Assembly: GCF_008807375.1 (NCBI RefSeq)
Contig: NZ_CP043311.1
Location: 4,506,001-4,570,000, forward strand
DNA: 64,000 nt
DNA from: Pseudomonas lalkuanensis
GTDB lineage: Bacteria; Pseudomonadota; Gammaproteobacteria; Pseudomonadales; Pseudomonadaceae
Direction: 5' to 3'
Below the pieces are notes generated by a model. The model had not been told where the DNA came from. It ran no database searches and was given only the letters and a program-made list of their open reading frames with translations. The position numbers were made by a program, and so were the translations under genes. The stretch's first letter is position 1. Every line of letters starts with the position of its first letter. Of this stretch, positions 1 through 8,538 are shown piece by piece.

Positions 1-489
1 CACCGTGTGGGCGAAGCCGAGGATCGAGGCGGTGGCAAAGCCCGGCTTGGCCAGGGGCAGCACCACCGAGAAGAAAGTGTCCCAGGGGCTGGCGCGCAGG
101 GTCGCGGCCACCTCCAGCGGGCGCTCGCCGATGGCGGTGAAGGCGCTCTGCAGGGGCTGCACCACGAAGGGCATGGAGTAGATCACCGAACCCACCACGA
201 GGCCAGCAAAGGTGAAGGGCAAGGTGCCAAGGCCGAGGCTCTGGGTGAACTGGCCGATGAAGCCGTGGGGCCCCATGCTCACCAGCAGGTAGAAGCCGAT
301 GACGGTAGGCGGCAGCACCAGCGGCAGGGCGACCACAGCCGCCACCGGCCCCTTCAGCCGCGAACGGGTACGCGCCAGCCACCAGGCGATGGGCGTGCCC
401 ACCACGAGCAGGAGCAAAGTGGTCAGGGTCGCCAGTTCGAGAGTCAGCCAGATAGCGGCCAGGTCGGTGCGGTCGAGGGGGAAGCTCAT
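1..489 (-). CDS. modB: Molybdate ABC transporter permease ModB, 3' part cut by window edge
   Basis: Only the first 163 codons are inside the window; the frame stays open to position 1. The protein begins [14 protein letters not shown] and continues with hydrophobic helices typical of an inner-membrane permease. A segment reading [15 protein letters not shown] matches the EAA loop by which such permeases contact the ATPase subunit. The [18 protein letters not shown] stretch is characteristic of the ModB/CysT family. The protein would carry molybdate across the inner membrane together with a periplasmic ModA and an ATPase ModC. An ATG start is chosen at 489. A Mo-box-like dyad lies just upstream at 513-536. 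No modA gene lies between the dyad and this gene, so ModA must be encoded elsewhere or beyond the left edge. Confidence 0.85.
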   Translation of the reverse strand, partial: MSFPLDRTDLAAIWLTLELATLTTLLLLVVGTPIAWWLARTRSRLKGPVAAVVALPLVLPPTVIGFYLLVSMGPHGFIGQFTQSLGLGTLPFTFAGLVVGSVIYSMPFVVQPLQSAFTAIGERPLEVAATLRASPWDTFFSVVLPLAKPGFATASILGFAHTV

Positions 490-512
490 GGGTTGGCCGA
501 ATGATCAGTTTT

Positions 513-536
513 CGCTGTATGGCGAACTATATAGCG
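513..536 (-). promoter_or_regulatory. Putative ModE/Mo-box operator upstream of modB
   Basis: The arms CGCTGTATG (513-521) and TATATAGCG (528-536) form an inverted repeat with 7 of 9 pairs matching and a 6-bp spacer. This fits the known ModE/MopA Mo-box layout (CGnTATATA-N6-TATATAnCG). It sits 23 bp upstream of the modB start, where a molybdate-responsive repressor would block transcription. Confidence 0.6.
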
Positions 537-557
537 AAGTTTTACAGCCAGCCAGAA

Positions 558-1604
558 TCAGTCGCTGCTCCACCCAGGCCCAGCCCGATGCAAGGCGTTA
601 TCGGCTTCCTGCAGCAGCTGTTCCAGGTCCTGCCCTCGGCTCGACTCGGCATGGCCGATGCGCAGGGTCAGGCTCTGCTCCGCCGCACGATTGAAGGCCC
701 CCAGGCCGGCGCGCAGGCGCTGCAGCACGGCGTGCGGATCGCCATAACCGGTGGTCAGTACGAGGAACTCTCCACCACCGAGGCGTGCAATCAGGTCATC
801 CCGGCGGAACTGTGCCCGCAACATGCGCGCGGCTACCAGCGGCAGGTTCTCGGCCGGCCCGCTGTCGTTGCTTTCCACCTGCAGGTGGAGCAGCAGGCAG
901 GGCGTGTCGCGCTGGCGTGAAGTTTCGAGGCTCTCGGCGGCGTGGCGCAGGAAGCCGAGGCGGTTGTGCAGGCCAGTGAGTTCATCGGTCATGGAGAAGC
1001 GCTGGATATCCTGTTCGACCCGCTCGCGCTCACAGGCTTCGTCGTAGAGCAGGCGGTTGGCGGCCACCAGTTCCTGGGTACGGGCGATGACCCGCTGTTC
1101 GAGCTCGTTGTAGAGCTGGACGTTCTCCATGGCCACCGAGGTCGAGTCCGCCAGGGCCTGGAGCAAGCCGACTTCACGCACGTTGGCCAGGCGCGGAGTG
1201 GCCCAGTAGGTGCCGATCGCCCCCACCGGGGCCATGCTGCGGATGGGCACCATGACCAGGCTCTTGACGAAGGTCGGGCGGTAGGCGTCGTGGGGAATGC
1301 GCGGGTCCTGGTAAATGTCTTCGATCACCGCGGGCTCGCGGTTGAGCATGGCCCAGCCGCTGATGCAAGTCTCCATGGGGAAGCGCAGGCCCTTCCACAG
1401 CGGCGAGATGGCGTCCTCGTCCTTGTAAAAGCAACGGTCGCCATCGCGCAGGACGAATGTGGCGCCATCGGCCCCCACCAGCTCTCGCGCGGCACTGCGC
1501 ACGATCTCGGCGATGCGGTCGAGATCACGGGCCAGGGAAAGCTCCTGGATGGCCCGAACCAGGCATTCGAGATTGCGTTCGTAGCTGACAGCGGAACCAT
1601 CCAT
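558..1604 (-). CDS. GAF domain protein with degenerate GGDEF domain
   Basis: The protein has 348 residues and no signal peptide or membrane segment. Residues about 10-165 look like a GAF sensor domain. Residues 165-200 form a charged helical linker (ELEQRVIARTQELV). Residues about 205-345 resemble a GGDEF domain, beginning with the usual TDELTGLHNR. The signature reads GGGEF at 276-280, so the metal-binding Asp/Glu is replaced by Gly. The D-x-FK-x2-ND nucleotide motif is also missing (LLLHLQVESND at 237-247). I infer it is not an active diguanylate cyclase; it may bind c-di-GMP or GTP or act through its GAF domain. The start at 1604 has a GGAGG-type ribosome site upstream. The stop lies about 70 bp before the modB start on the same strand. 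Confidence 0.8.
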   Translation of the reverse strand: MDGSAVSYERNLECLVRAIQELSLARDLDRIAEIVRSAARELVGADGATFVLRDGDRCFYKDEDAISPLWKGLRFPMETCISGWAMLNREPAVIEDIYQDPRIPHDAYRPTFVKSLVMVPIRSMAPVGAIGTYWATPRLANVREVGLLQALADSTSVAMENVQLYNELEQRVIARTQELVAANRLLYDEACERERVEQDIQRFSMTDELTGLHNRLGFLRHAAESLETSRQRDTPCLLLHLQVESNDSGPAENLPLVAARMLRAQFRRDDLIARLGGGEFLVLTTGYGDPHAVLQRLRAGLGAFNRAAEQSLTLRIGHAESSRGQDLEQLLQEADNALHRAGPGWSSD

Positions 1605-1661
1605 AGACCCACGCCTCCGGACCGGGGCGAGAGCGCCCCGGATTCATATCAGCATAGAGCG

Positions 1662-2054
1662 TCAGTCGTTGCGAGAGGGGGAGAGCAATTCGATTTTGTA
1701 GCCGTCGGGATCTTCCACGAAGGCCAGGATGCTGGTGCCGTGCTTCATCGGCCCCGGCTCGCGGGTGATCTTGCCGCCGCGGGCGCGGATGTCTTCGCAC
1801 GCCTTGTAGACATCGTCCACTTCCAGGGCGATGTGGCCGTAGGCGTTACCCAGCTCGTACTTGTCCACACCCCAGTTGAAGGTCAGCTCGATCACGCTGT
1901 TGTGGGCCTCGTCGCCGTAGCCGACGAACGCGAGGGTGAACTGACCGTCCGGGTAGTCCTTGCGGCGCAGCAGGGTCATGCCCAGCACTTCGGTGTAGAA
2001 GGCGATGGATTTGTCCAGGTCGCCGACTCGCAGCATGGTATGCAGCAGTCTCAT
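1662..2054 (-). CDS. gloA: Lactoylglutathione lyase (glyoxalase I)
   Basis: Glyoxalase I isomerises the glutathione hemithioacetal of methylglyoxal to S-lactoylglutathione in the cytoplasm, the first step of methylglyoxal detoxification. The 130-residue length is normal for the short bacterial form. The four metal ligands fall at H5, E56, H74 and E122, the same numbering as the E. coli nickel enzyme. Signature stretches [11 protein letters not shown] and [10 protein letters not shown] are present. The start at 2054 is preceded by an AGGAAG ribosome site. argG lies upstream on the same strand with a 95-bp gap. Confidence 0.95.
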   Translation of the reverse strand: MRLLHTMLRVGDLDKSIAFYTEVLGMTLLRRKDYPDGQFTLAFVGYGDEAHNSVIELTFNWGVDKYELGNAYGHIALEVDDVYKACEDIRARGGKITREPGPMKHGTSILAFVEDPDGYKIELLSPSRND

Positions 2055-2149
2055 CGATACTTCCTCATCGGTTGCCCGTATTTCGCGGGCTCTTGAATGA
2101 CGAACCCCGGCTTTTGGCCGGGGTCCGTGGGCTCACGCTTACAAGCTTA

Positions 2150-3367
2150 TCAGAACAGCTTGCGGCCCTTGCCTGCGGCGATGCGCATGCGCAGGGCGTT
2201 GAGCTTGATGAAGCCAGCAGCATCAGCCTGATTGTAGGCGCCGGCATCGTCCTCGAAGGTGGCGATATTGGCGTCGAACAGGGAGTCGTCGGACTTGCGG
2301 CCGACCACGATGACGTTGCCCTTGTACAGCTTCAGGCGCACCACGCCGTTCACGTTGGCCTGGGAGGCGTCGATCATCTGCTGCAGCATCAGACGCTCCG
2401 GGCTCCACCAGTAGCCGGTGTAGATCAGGCTGGCGTACTTGGGCATCAGCTCGTCTTTCAGGTGGGCCACTTCGCGGTCCAGGGTGATGGACTCGATGGC
2501 GCGGTGGGCCTTGAGCATGATGGTGCCGCCGGGGGTCTCGTAGCAGCCGCGGGACTTCATGCCGACATAGCGGTTCTCGACGATGTCGAGGCGGCCGATG
2601 CCGTTCTCGCCGCCGATGCGGTTCAGCTCGGTCAGCACCTGGGCCGGGGTCATGTCCTTGCCGTCGATGGCAACGATGTCGCCATTGCGGTAGGTCAGCT
2701 CGATGTAGGTCGGGGTGTTCGGCGCGGCTTCCGGAGACTTGGTCCAGCGCCACATGTCTTCTTCGTGCTCGGTCCAGGTGTCTTCCAGCACACCGCCCTC
2801 ATAAGAGATGTGCAGCAGGTTGGCGTCCATGGAGTACGGGGACTTCTTCTTGCCGTGGCGCTCGATCGGGATGGCGTGCTTCTCGGCGTAGTCCATCAGC
2901 TTCTCACGGGACAGCAGGTCCCACTCGCGCCAGGGGGCGATCACTTTCACGCCCGGCTTCAGGGCGTAGGCGCCCAGCTCGAAGCGAACCTGATCGTTGC
3001 CCTTGCCGGTGGCGCCGTGGGAGATGGCGTCAGCGCCGGTCTCGTTGGCGATTTCGATCAGGCGCTTGGCGATCAACGGACGGGCGATGGAGGTACCCAG
3101 CAGGTACTCGCCTTCATAGATGGTGTTGGCGCGGAACATCGGGAACACGAAGTCGCGGACGAATTCTTCGCGCAGGTCATCGATGTAGATTTCCTTGACG
3201 CCCATCGCCTGGGCCTTGGCGCGGGCCGGCTCGACCTCCTCGCCCTGGCCGAGGTCAGCGGTGAAGGTCACCACTTCGCAGTTATAGGTATCTTGCAGCC
3301 ACTTGAGGATCACCGAGGTGTCCAGGCCACCGGAATAAGCCAGGACAACCTTCTTCACGTCCGCCAT
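2150..3367 (-). CDS. argG: Argininosuccinate synthase
   Basis: ArgG condenses citrulline and aspartate with ATP to argininosuccinate, the penultimate step of arginine synthesis. The 405-residue protein starts [18 protein letters not shown], with the SGGLDTS ATP-pyrophosphatase loop at residues 12-18. Later family motifs such as [15 protein letters not shown] are intact. The frame is open for 20 more codons upstream, but ATG 3367 is preferred because it begins the conserved N-terminus and has GGAG eight bases upstream. An ArgR operator is visible upstream at 3429-3465, so arginine repression is likely. Confidence 0.97.
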   Translation of the reverse strand: MADVKKVVLAYSGGLDTSVILKWLQDTYNCEVVTFTADLGQGEEVEPARAKAQAMGVKEIYIDDLREEFVRDFVFPMFRANTIYEGEYLLGTSIARPLIAKRLIEIANETGADAISHGATGKGNDQVRFELGAYALKPGVKVIAPWREWDLLSREKLMDYAEKHAIPIERHGKKKSPYSMDANLLHISYEGGVLEDTWTEHEEDMWRWTKSPEAAPNTPTYIELTYRNGDIVAIDGKDMTPAQVLTELNRIGGENGIGRLDIVENRYVGMKSRGCYETPGGTIMLKAHRAIESITLDREVAHLKDELMPKYASLIYTGYWWSPERLMLQQMIDASQANVNGVVRLKLYKGNVIVVGRKSDDSLFDANIATFEDDAGAYNQADAAGFIKLNALRMRIAAGKGRKLF

Positions 3368-3428
3368 GCCATCAACTCCACGGGGGTTGTACGAAAAACC
3401 CGTGATTCTACTGACCCTGGCGGCCAAA

Positions 3429-3465
3429 TTACAGTGTCGCGACAGCTTATGACGACGAGGCGACA
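3429..3465 (-). promoter_or_regulatory. ArgR operator of argG (21-bp direct repeat)
   Basis: On the argG coding strand two TGTCGC elements (complements of 3460-3465 and 3439-3444) are spaced exactly 21 bp apart. The second continues as TGTCGC-N8-AA. This is the tandem half-site layout (TGTCGC-N8-AA-N5) known for Pseudomonas ArgR. It lies about 60-100 bp upstream of the argG start. Confidence 0.65.
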
Positions 3466-3496
3466 GTTTCTGTCAGTCGCGCGACGAACGGCGGGA

Positions 3497-4513
3497 TCAG
3501 GACCCGGTCCGCGGCTGGGAATCGGCAGCAGCGCCCTGGACACCGGGAGCGGTGGCCGGCGCAGCCGGAGTGGCTGGAACGCCAGGCGCGGCGGGGGCCG
3601 GCGCCTCCGTCGGAACCGGGGCTGGCGCTGCTGCCGGTGCGGCGGGCGCTTCGACGGGCAGATCAACGCGGGACAACTGCACGGTGGCACGACGGTTCTT
3701 CTCCCGGTTGGCCGGGCTGTTGTTCGGCGCCAACGGGTAACGCTCGCCATGGAAGCGCATGACCATCTGCGCTTCGGGGAAGCCGTTGGCCTTGAAGTAG
3801 TCGAACACCGCCAGGGCACGGCGGCGCGACAGGTCGCGGTTGGTCAGGCGGTTGCCGCTGTTGTCGGAGTGACCGTCGATTTCGATGTGATTGACGCTGG
3901 GATCGGCCTTGATGAAGTCGAGCATGATTTCCAGCTTCGCCCGCGCCATCTCGTCCAGCTCCATGCCGCCGCCCGGAAAGCCGACCTGCACATGCTTGAC
4001 CTGGTCGAAATTCACCGGCAGCAACTTGGCAGTGCAGGCGAGGTAATCCTGATAGGCCCGGTTGAATTTTACCGGCAGCAGGCGTACTTCCATGGAATCG
4101 CCGCCTTGCAGGGTACGGTGACGAACCAGTGGGCTGCGACCTTCCAGCAAGCCGGTGAGCAGGCGCCCGGCCTGCTGCTGGGAACTGCTGAAAGGCACTT
4201 CACCGCCGCCGACGCTGACCACGCCGAGGTTGATATCTCCCCTCCCCGGCTGCCAGGGCGCCGCCGCTGCCAGCAGCGTCGCCGAGCCGGTCCCCATCCA
4301 GCGCTCCCGCGCCTTCAGGCGGAAGGTGGCCTGCTCGCCGGCCCGGCGCACGAACTCCCCGGAACCGAAGTCGGTGATGGGCTGCGACAGCCGGCATTCG
4401 AACTTGTCCCCCTCGACCTTCCACTCCACCTTCTCCAGGCGAGTCTGGAAGGTAATGGCCATGGCCGGCAGGCTGGCGAACAAGCTCAGGAAGACGAGAT
4501 AGCGCTGGCGCAC
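3497..4513 (-). CDS. motY: MotY-like flagellar stator-associated OmpA-family protein
   Basis: MotY forms the periplasmic T ring and helps anchor the stator units that drive the polar flagellum. An N-terminal signal peptide ends near PAMA, followed by a MotY-type N-domain (about 20-150). An OmpA peptidoglycan-binding domain follows (about 195-290, with HIEIDGHSDNSGN and LSRRRALAVFDYF). The C-terminus is a long Ala/Pro-rich low-complexity tail of about 50 residues. The frame is open from GTG 4525, but no ribosome site precedes that codon. GTG 4513 has GGAG seven bases upstream and is chosen, giving 338 residues. Position next to argG and pyrC matches the motY locus of P. aeruginosa. Confidence 0.82.
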   Translation of the reverse strand: MRQRYLVFLSLFASLPAMAITFQTRLEKVEWKVEGDKFECRLSQPITDFGSGEFVRRAGEQATFRLKARERWMGTGSATLLAAAAPWQPGRGDINLGVVSVGGGEVPFSSSQQQAGRLLTGLLEGRSPLVRHRTLQGGDSMEVRLLPVKFNRAYQDYLACTAKLLPVNFDQVKHVQVGFPGGGMELDEMARAKLEIMLDFIKADPSVNHIEIDGHSDNSGNRLTNRDLSRRRALAVFDYFKANGFPEAQMVMRFHGERYPLAPNNSPANREKNRRATVQLSRVDLPVEAPAAPAAAPAPVPTEAPAPAAPGVPATPAAPATAPGVQGAAADSQPRTGS

Positions 4514-4680
4514 GGCGGGCTCCACGGGGAATTACGGCGTTCCTGCTGGATATCGGTGCCAAGCGGAAAAACTTGAGCGGGGATTTGCCTGCAAGGCGGT
4601 CGCCGGCTCCTGCCCTGCGTGCCCCGGAAGGGCTTTTCCGGTAGCATGTCCGCCCAGTTCTGCCCGCCTGGAAGCCCCTC

Positions 4681-5727
4681 ATGTCCGACCGTTTGACCCT
4701 CCTGCGTCCCGACGACTGGCACATCCATCTGCGCGATGGTGCCGTCCTGGCCCATACCGTCGCCGATGCCGCCCGCACCTTCGGCCGCGCCATCATCATG
4801 CCCAACCTGGTGCCCCCGGTCCGCAATGCCGAGGAAGCCGACGCCTATCGCCAGCGCATCCTCTCTGCCCGCCCGGCCGGCAGCCGCTTCGAGCCGCTGA
4901 TGGTGCTCTACCTCACCGATCGCACCAGCCCGGAGGACATCCGCGCGGCCAAGGCTTCGGGCTTCGTCCACGCCGCCAAGCTCTACCCGGCCGGCGCGAC
5001 CACCAACTCGGACTCCGGCGTTACCAGCATCGACAAGATCTTCCCGGCCCTCGAAGCCATGGCCGAAGTCGGCATGCTGCTGCTGGTCCACGGCGAAGTG
5101 ACCCGTGGCGAAATCGACGTGTTCGACCGCGAAAAGGTGTTCATCGACGAGCACCTGACCCGTGTGGTCCAGCGCTTCCCGACCCTGAAGGTGGTGTTCG
5201 AACACATCACCACCGGCGACGCGGTGCAGTTCGTGCAATCGGCCTCGGCCAACGTCGGCGCCACCATCACCGCCCATCACCTGCTGTACAACCGCAACCA
5301 CATGCTGGTTGGCGGTATCCGCCCGCACTTCTATTGCCTGCCGATCCTCAAGCGCAACGTGCACCAGGAAGCCCTGCTGGACGCCGCCACCAGCGGTAGC
5401 GCCAAGTTCTTCCTCGGCACCGACTCGGCGCCCCACGCCAAGCACGCCAAGGAAGCCGCCTGCGGCTGCGCCGGCTGCTACACCGCCTACGCGGCCATCG
5501 AGCTGTACGCCGAAGCCTTCGAACAGCGCAACGCGCTGGACAAGCTCGAGGCCTTCGCCAGCTTCCACGGGCCGGACTTCTACGGCCTGCCACGCAACAC
5601 CGACCGCATCACCCTGGTGCGCGAGGAGTGGACCGTCCCGGCCACCCTGCCACTGGGCGAGCAGGTGGTGGTACCGCTGCGCGCCGGCGAGAAGCTGCGC
5701 TGGCGTCTGCTGGAGGAGCAAGCGTGA
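4681..5727 (+). CDS. pyrC: Dihydroorotase
   Basis: PyrC cyclises carbamoyl-aspartate to dihydroorotate in pyrimidine synthesis. The 348-residue length is that of the class II (E. coli-type) enzyme. The metal-site residues are visible: H14 and H16 in WHIHLRDG, the carboxylated lysine K100 in [10 protein letters not shown]137 in VHGEV, H175 in FEHITT and D248 in LGTDSAPH. The ATG at 4681 follows a weak GGAAG ribosome site. The gene diverges from motY across about 167 bp. Its stop overlaps the rnt start, so the two genes are translationally coupled. Confidence 0.97.
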   Translation: MSDRLTLLRPDDWHIHLRDGAVLAHTVADAARTFGRAIIMPNLVPPVRNAEEADAYRQRILSARPAGSRFEPLMVLYLTDRTSPEDIRAAKASGFVHAAKLYPAGATTNSDSGVTSIDKIFPALEAMAEVGMLLLVHGEVTRGEIDVFDREKVFIDEHLTRVVQRFPTLKVVFEHITTGDAVQFVQSASANVGATITAHHLLYNRNHMLVGGIRPHFYCLPILKRNVHQEALLDAATSGSAKFFLGTDSAPHAKHAKEAACGCAGCYTAYAAIELYAEAFEQRNALDKLEAFASFHGPDFYGLPRNTDRITLVREEWTVPATLPLGEQVVVPLRAGEKLRWRLLEEQA

Positions 5728-6398
5728 GCGAGGACCTCTACGACGACGAACTGGACGGCAGCCTGCCGTCCGGCCCGCGCCATCCGATGGCGGCACGCTT
5801 CCGTGGCTACCTGCCGGTCGTGGTGGACGTGGAGACCGGCGGTTTCAACGCCGCCACCGACGCCCTCCTGGAAATCGCCGCGACCACCGTCGCCATGGAT
5901 GAACAGGGCTTCCTCTATCCGGACCACACCCATTTCTTCCGCATCGAGCCGTTCGAGGGCGCCAACATCGAACAGGCCGCGCTGGAGTTCACCGGGATCA
6001 AGCTGGACCACCCGCTGCGCATGGCAGTGAGCGAGGAGCACGCGCTGACGGAAATCTTCCGCGGCCTGCGCAAGTCGATCAAGGCCAACGGCTGCAAGCG
6101 CGCCATCCTGGTCGGCCACAACTCCAGCTTCGACCTCGGCTTCCTCAATGCCGCGGTGAACCGGACCGGCCTAAAGCGCAATCCCTTCCACCCCTTCTCC
6201 AGCTTCGACACCGCGACACTCGCCGGCCTCGCCTACGGCCAGACCGTGCTGGCCAAGGCCTGCCAGGCCGCCGGCATCGAGTTCGACGGCCGCGAGGCGC
6301 ACTCGGCGCGCTACGACACCGAGAAGACCGCCGAGCTGTTCTGCGGCATCGTCAACCGCTGGAGGGAAATGGGCGGCTGGATCGACGACGAGGACTGA
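5724..6398 (+). CDS. rnt: Ribonuclease T
   Basis: RNase T is a 3'-5' exoribonuclease that trims tRNA and other stable RNA ends. The 224-residue protein carries the DEDDh exonuclease residues: D35 and E37 in VDVETGG, D137 in NSSFDLGF, H193 and D198 in [14 protein letters not shown] start at 5724 overlaps the pyrC stop by four bases (GTGA) and has a strong GGAGGAG site inside the pyrC end. Upstream codons in the same frame read through pyrC and are not used. A hairpin repeat and a bidirectional terminator follow. Confidence 0.95.
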   Translation: MSEDLYDDELDGSLPSGPRHPMAARFRGYLPVVVDVETGGFNAATDALLEIAATTVAMDEQGFLYPDHTHFFRIEPFEGANIEQAALEFTGIKLDHPLRMAVSEEHALTEIFRGLRKSIKANGCKRAILVGHNSSFDLGFLNAAVNRTGLKRNPFHPFSSFDTATLAGLAYGQTVLAKACQAAGIEFDGREAHSARYDTEKTAELFCGIVNRWREMGGWIDDED

Positions 6399-6415
6399 CC
6401 TCGGCATCCAGTTGC

Positions 6416-6446
6416 AGGAGCGAGCTTCGCCAGCAAGCTCGCTCCT
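6416..6446. repeat. REP-like hairpin, AGGAGCGAGCTT arms
   Basis: A perfect 12-bp stem (6416-6427 and 6435-6446) surrounds a 7-base loop. The arms match the GGAGCGAGCTTGCTCGC intergenic repeat family that recurs in this window at 15771 and, degenerated, at 39588 and 62075. It lies between rnt and the terminator. Confidence 0.7.
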
Positions 6447-6463
6447 ACAAGCACCCAGACATG

Positions 6464-6491
6464 AAAAAGCCCGGCATCTGCCGGGCTTTTT
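6464..6491. terminator. Bidirectional terminator between rnt and the peroxiredoxin gene
   Basis: The stem AAAAAGCCCGGCA / TGCCGGGCTTTTT with a 2-base loop has A and T runs on both sides. It can terminate the convergent rnt and peroxiredoxin transcripts. Confidence 0.85.
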
Positions 6492-6507
6492 CTTTACCTG
6501 GAAACGC

Positions 6508-7110
6508 TTACAGGGAAGAAGCGTTCTCGGCCAGGTACTGCGCAACGCCTTCCGGAGAAGCGGTCATGCCCTTGTCGCCCTTCTTCCAGTTGGCCGGGCA
6601 GACTTCGCCGTGCTCTTCGGTGAACTGCAGGGCGTCGACCAGACGCAGCAGCTCGTCCATGTTACGGCCCAGCGGCAGGTCGTTGACGATCTGGGAACGC
6701 ACGACGCCGTTCTTGTCGATCAGGAAGGCACCACGGTAAGCCACGCCACCTTCGGACTCGACGTCGTAGGCCTTGGCGATTTCGTGCTTCATGTCGGCAG
6801 CCAGGGTGTACTTGACCTGGCCGATGCCGCCCTTGTCCACCGGGGTGTTACGCCAGGCGTTGTGGGTGAAGTGGGAGTCGATGGACACGCCGATCACTTC
6901 CACGCCGCGAGCCTTGAATTCGGGGATGCGGTGGTCCAGGGCGATCAGCTCGGACGGGCAGACGAAGGTGAAGTCCAGCGGGTAGAAGAACACCAGGCCG
7001 TATTTGCCCTTGATGGCTTCGGACAGGGTGAAGCTGTCAACGATTTCGCCATTGCCCAGAACGGCGGCAACGGTGAAGTCCGGAGCCTGCTTGCCTACGA
7101 GAACGCTCAT
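6508..7110 (-). CDS. 2-Cys peroxiredoxin (AhpC/TSA family)
   Basis: The enzyme reduces hydrogen peroxide and organic peroxides in the cytoplasm. The 200-residue length is typical. The peroxidatic cysteine is C51 in TFVCPSE and the resolving cysteine is C171 in GEVCPANW. The GGIG and C-terminal features of the typical 2-Cys group are present. The start at 7110 has an AGGAG site (AGGAGACATGGA). It is divergent from bfd across 283 bp, which groups a peroxide-removing enzyme with iron-storage genes, as in P. aeruginosa. OxyR control is possible, but I identified no clear site. Confidence 0.93.
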   Translation of the reverse strand: MSVLVGKQAPDFTVAAVLGNGEIVDSFTLSEAIKGKYGLVFFYPLDFTFVCPSELIALDHRIPEFKARGVEVIGVSIDSHFTHNAWRNTPVDKGGIGQVKYTLAADMKHEIAKAYDVESEGGVAYRGAFLIDKNGVVRSQIVNDLPLGRNMDELLRLVDALQFTEEHGEVCPANWKKGDKGMTASPEGVAQYLAENASSL

Positions 7111-7326
7111 TCCATGTCTCCTGAGTTGTCATGAGTAATCAATGCGCCGGGGGTCACAGCCTGGCCAACCAATGTGGCGGCGCCATGACACCCGCTTCCA
7201 AAAGAACGGGCAATAATACACTCGGCAGATAGCCCCGCCCACCGCTTTCGACTAGCGGGTCAATGTCGGCAGATCACCGTCCGGGAAGGCGCGAAGGCCT
7301 CTGGTCCGGGCGTTTCGAACATATCT

Positions 7327-7355
7327 TTGACAATCATTCTCATTACTATTAGTAT
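7327..7355 (+). promoter_or_regulatory. bfd promoter with overlapping Fur box
   Basis: TTGACA (7327-7332), a 17-bp spacer and TAGTAT (7350-7355) make a strong sigma70 promoter. Bases 7329-7347 (GACAATCATTCTCATTACT) resemble the 19-bp Fur box GATAATGATAATCATTATC and cover the spacer. Fur with iron would block this promoter, so bfd should be induced by iron starvation. Confidence 0.75.
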
Positions 7356-7393
7356 CCCTTCCATTCAATCACTCCCCCGAGTCCCAAGTCGCC

Positions 7394-7612
7394 ATGTACG
7401 TCTGTCTCTGTCTGGGTGTCACTGACGGTCAAATTCGCGAAGCCATCTACGAAGGCTGCTGCAGTTATCGCGAAGTACGCAACGCTCTGGAAGTAGGTAC
7501 CCAATGCGGCAAGTGCGCATGCCTGGCCAAGCAGGTGGTCAAGGAGACCCTCGCCGAGGTACAGAGCAGCCAGGCAGCCCTCGCCTACCCCGCTGCCTAC
7601 GCTATCGCCTGA
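7394..7612 (+). CDS. bfd: Bacterioferritin-associated ferredoxin
   Basis: Bfd is a small [2Fe-2S] ferredoxin that docks on bacterioferritin and delivers electrons to the haem so that stored iron is released. The 72-residue protein has the expected cysteine set: C4 and C6 (CLC) and a C-x2-C pair in GTQCGKCA. It lies directly upstream of bfr but has its own Fur-box promoter and its own terminator at 7633-7660, so the two genes are regulated oppositely by iron. Confidence 0.95.
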   Translation: MYVCLCLGVTDGQIREAIYEGCCSYREVRNALEVGTQCGKCACLAKQVVKETLAEVQSSQAALAYPAAYAIA

Positions 7613-7632
7613 CCATTCGGCGGGAACACAGG

Positions 7633-7660
7633 AAACCGGACCTCAGCGTCCGGTTTTTTT
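7633..7660 (+). terminator. Rho-independent terminator of bfd
   Basis: Stem AAACCGGAC / GTCCGGTTT (7633-7641, 7648-7656), a 6-base loop and a run of eight T. It separates bfd from bfr. Confidence 0.9.
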
Positions 7661-7750
7661 GTGTCTGTTTTTCAACTATTTAGAGTTCAAATGTAGAAGT
7701 TAAACATTCTTATTAATATTCGAATTCATTTGAAATTCAATGACTTAGAT

Positions 7751-7779
7751 TTGACACACCAAGTTTCACGGATCAGAAT
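7751..7779 (+). promoter_or_regulatory. Putative sigma70 promoter of bfr
   Basis: TTGACA (7751-7756), 17 bp and CAGAAT (7774-7779) lie about 30 bp before the bfr start. The 7661-7750 stretch just upstream is much richer in A/T than its surroundings and could be an UP-element or binding region. I see no convincing Fur box here. Confidence 0.5.
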
Positions 7780-7811
7780 TCAAAAATCTCCCACCTACGG
7801 CAGGACTCCAC

Positions 7812-8282
7812 ATGAAAGGCGACAAGAAAGTCATTCAGCATCTCAACAAGATCCTCGGCAATGAACTTGTTGCGATCAACCAGTACTTCCTGCACGCCCG
7901 CATGTATGAAGATTGGGGCCTGAAGAAACTGGGCGATCACGAATACCACGAGTCCATCGACGAGATGAAGCATGCGGACAAGCTGATCAAGCGCATCCTC
8001 TTCCTCGAAGGCCTCCCCAACCTGCAGGACCTTGGCAAGCTGATGATCGGCGAGAACACCAAGGAAATGCTCTCCAGCGACCTGAAGCTGGAACTGCAGG
8101 CGGTGCCGGACCTGAAGGCCGCCATTGCCTACTGCGAAAGCGTGGGCGACTACGGCAGCCGCGAACTGCTGGAGGAGATCCTCGAATCAGAGGAAGAACA
8201 CATCGACTGGCTGGAAACCCAACTGGGCCTGATCGAGAAGGTTGGCCTGGAAAACTACCTGCAGTCGCAGATGGACGAGTAA
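7812..8282 (+). CDS. bfr: Bacterioferritin, haem-binding iron-storage subunit
   Basis: Bacterioferritin assembles a 24-subunit shell with ferroxidase centres and haem at subunit interfaces. The 156 residues include the complete di-iron site E18, E51, H54, E94, E127 and H130. The haem ligand M52 is also present, so this is the haem-binding BfrB type. An AGGA ribosome site precedes ATG 7812. The partner ferredoxin Bfd is encoded immediately upstream, and a strong terminator follows at 8298. Confidence 0.97.
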   Translation: MKGDKKVIQHLNKILGNELVAINQYFLHARMYEDWGLKKLGDHEYHESIDEMKHADKLIKRILFLEGLPNLQDLGKLMIGENTKEMLSSDLKLELQAVPDLKAAIAYCESVGDYGSRELLEEILESEEEHIDWLETQLGLIEKVGLENYLQSQMDE

Positions 8283-8297
8283 TCCGGCGTGATTAAG

Positions 8298-8322
8298 AAG
8301 CCCCGCAATTGCGGGGCTTTTT
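8298..8322 (+). terminator. Terminator of bfr
   Basis: The palindrome AAGCCCCGCAATTGCGGGGCTT is followed by a T run. The next 170 bp to the grxD terminator hold no gene that I can support. Confidence 0.9.
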
Positions 8323-8496
8323 ATTGGTCTTCGAAATAATGGAAAAACGGGAATATTTCCAATTGGCAGATAACAGCGGGAAATAGGACCGAACTTCCCC
8401 ACATGAACTTCCATACGCCATCCATTACTCAACTTCCTTGACTGGCACAGCACTGATGCGCGCAGTGCCCCTCTACTGCTTTTCCGGGCCCCTATG

Positions 8497-8524
8497 AAAA
8501 AGCCCCGCACTTGGCGGGGCTTTT
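8497..8524. terminator. Terminator of grxD (bidirectional stem)
   Basis: Stem AAAAGCCCCGC / GCGGGGCTTTT with a 5-base loop just downstream of the grxD stop on the minus strand. Confidence 0.85.
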
Positions 8525-8538
8525 CATTGAATGACGGA

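Noticed and set aside
2072..4576. A long open frame on the plus strand (834 codons).
   Set aside because: It runs antisense through argG and motY, which have clear families and ribosome sites. Its protein is rich in Gly, His and Gln, as expected of an antisense shadow in GC-rich DNA.
8443..8458. A TGGCAC-like motif between bfr and grxD as a sigma54 promoter.
   Set aside because: The GG-to-GC distance is 12, not 10, and no gene starts downstream.
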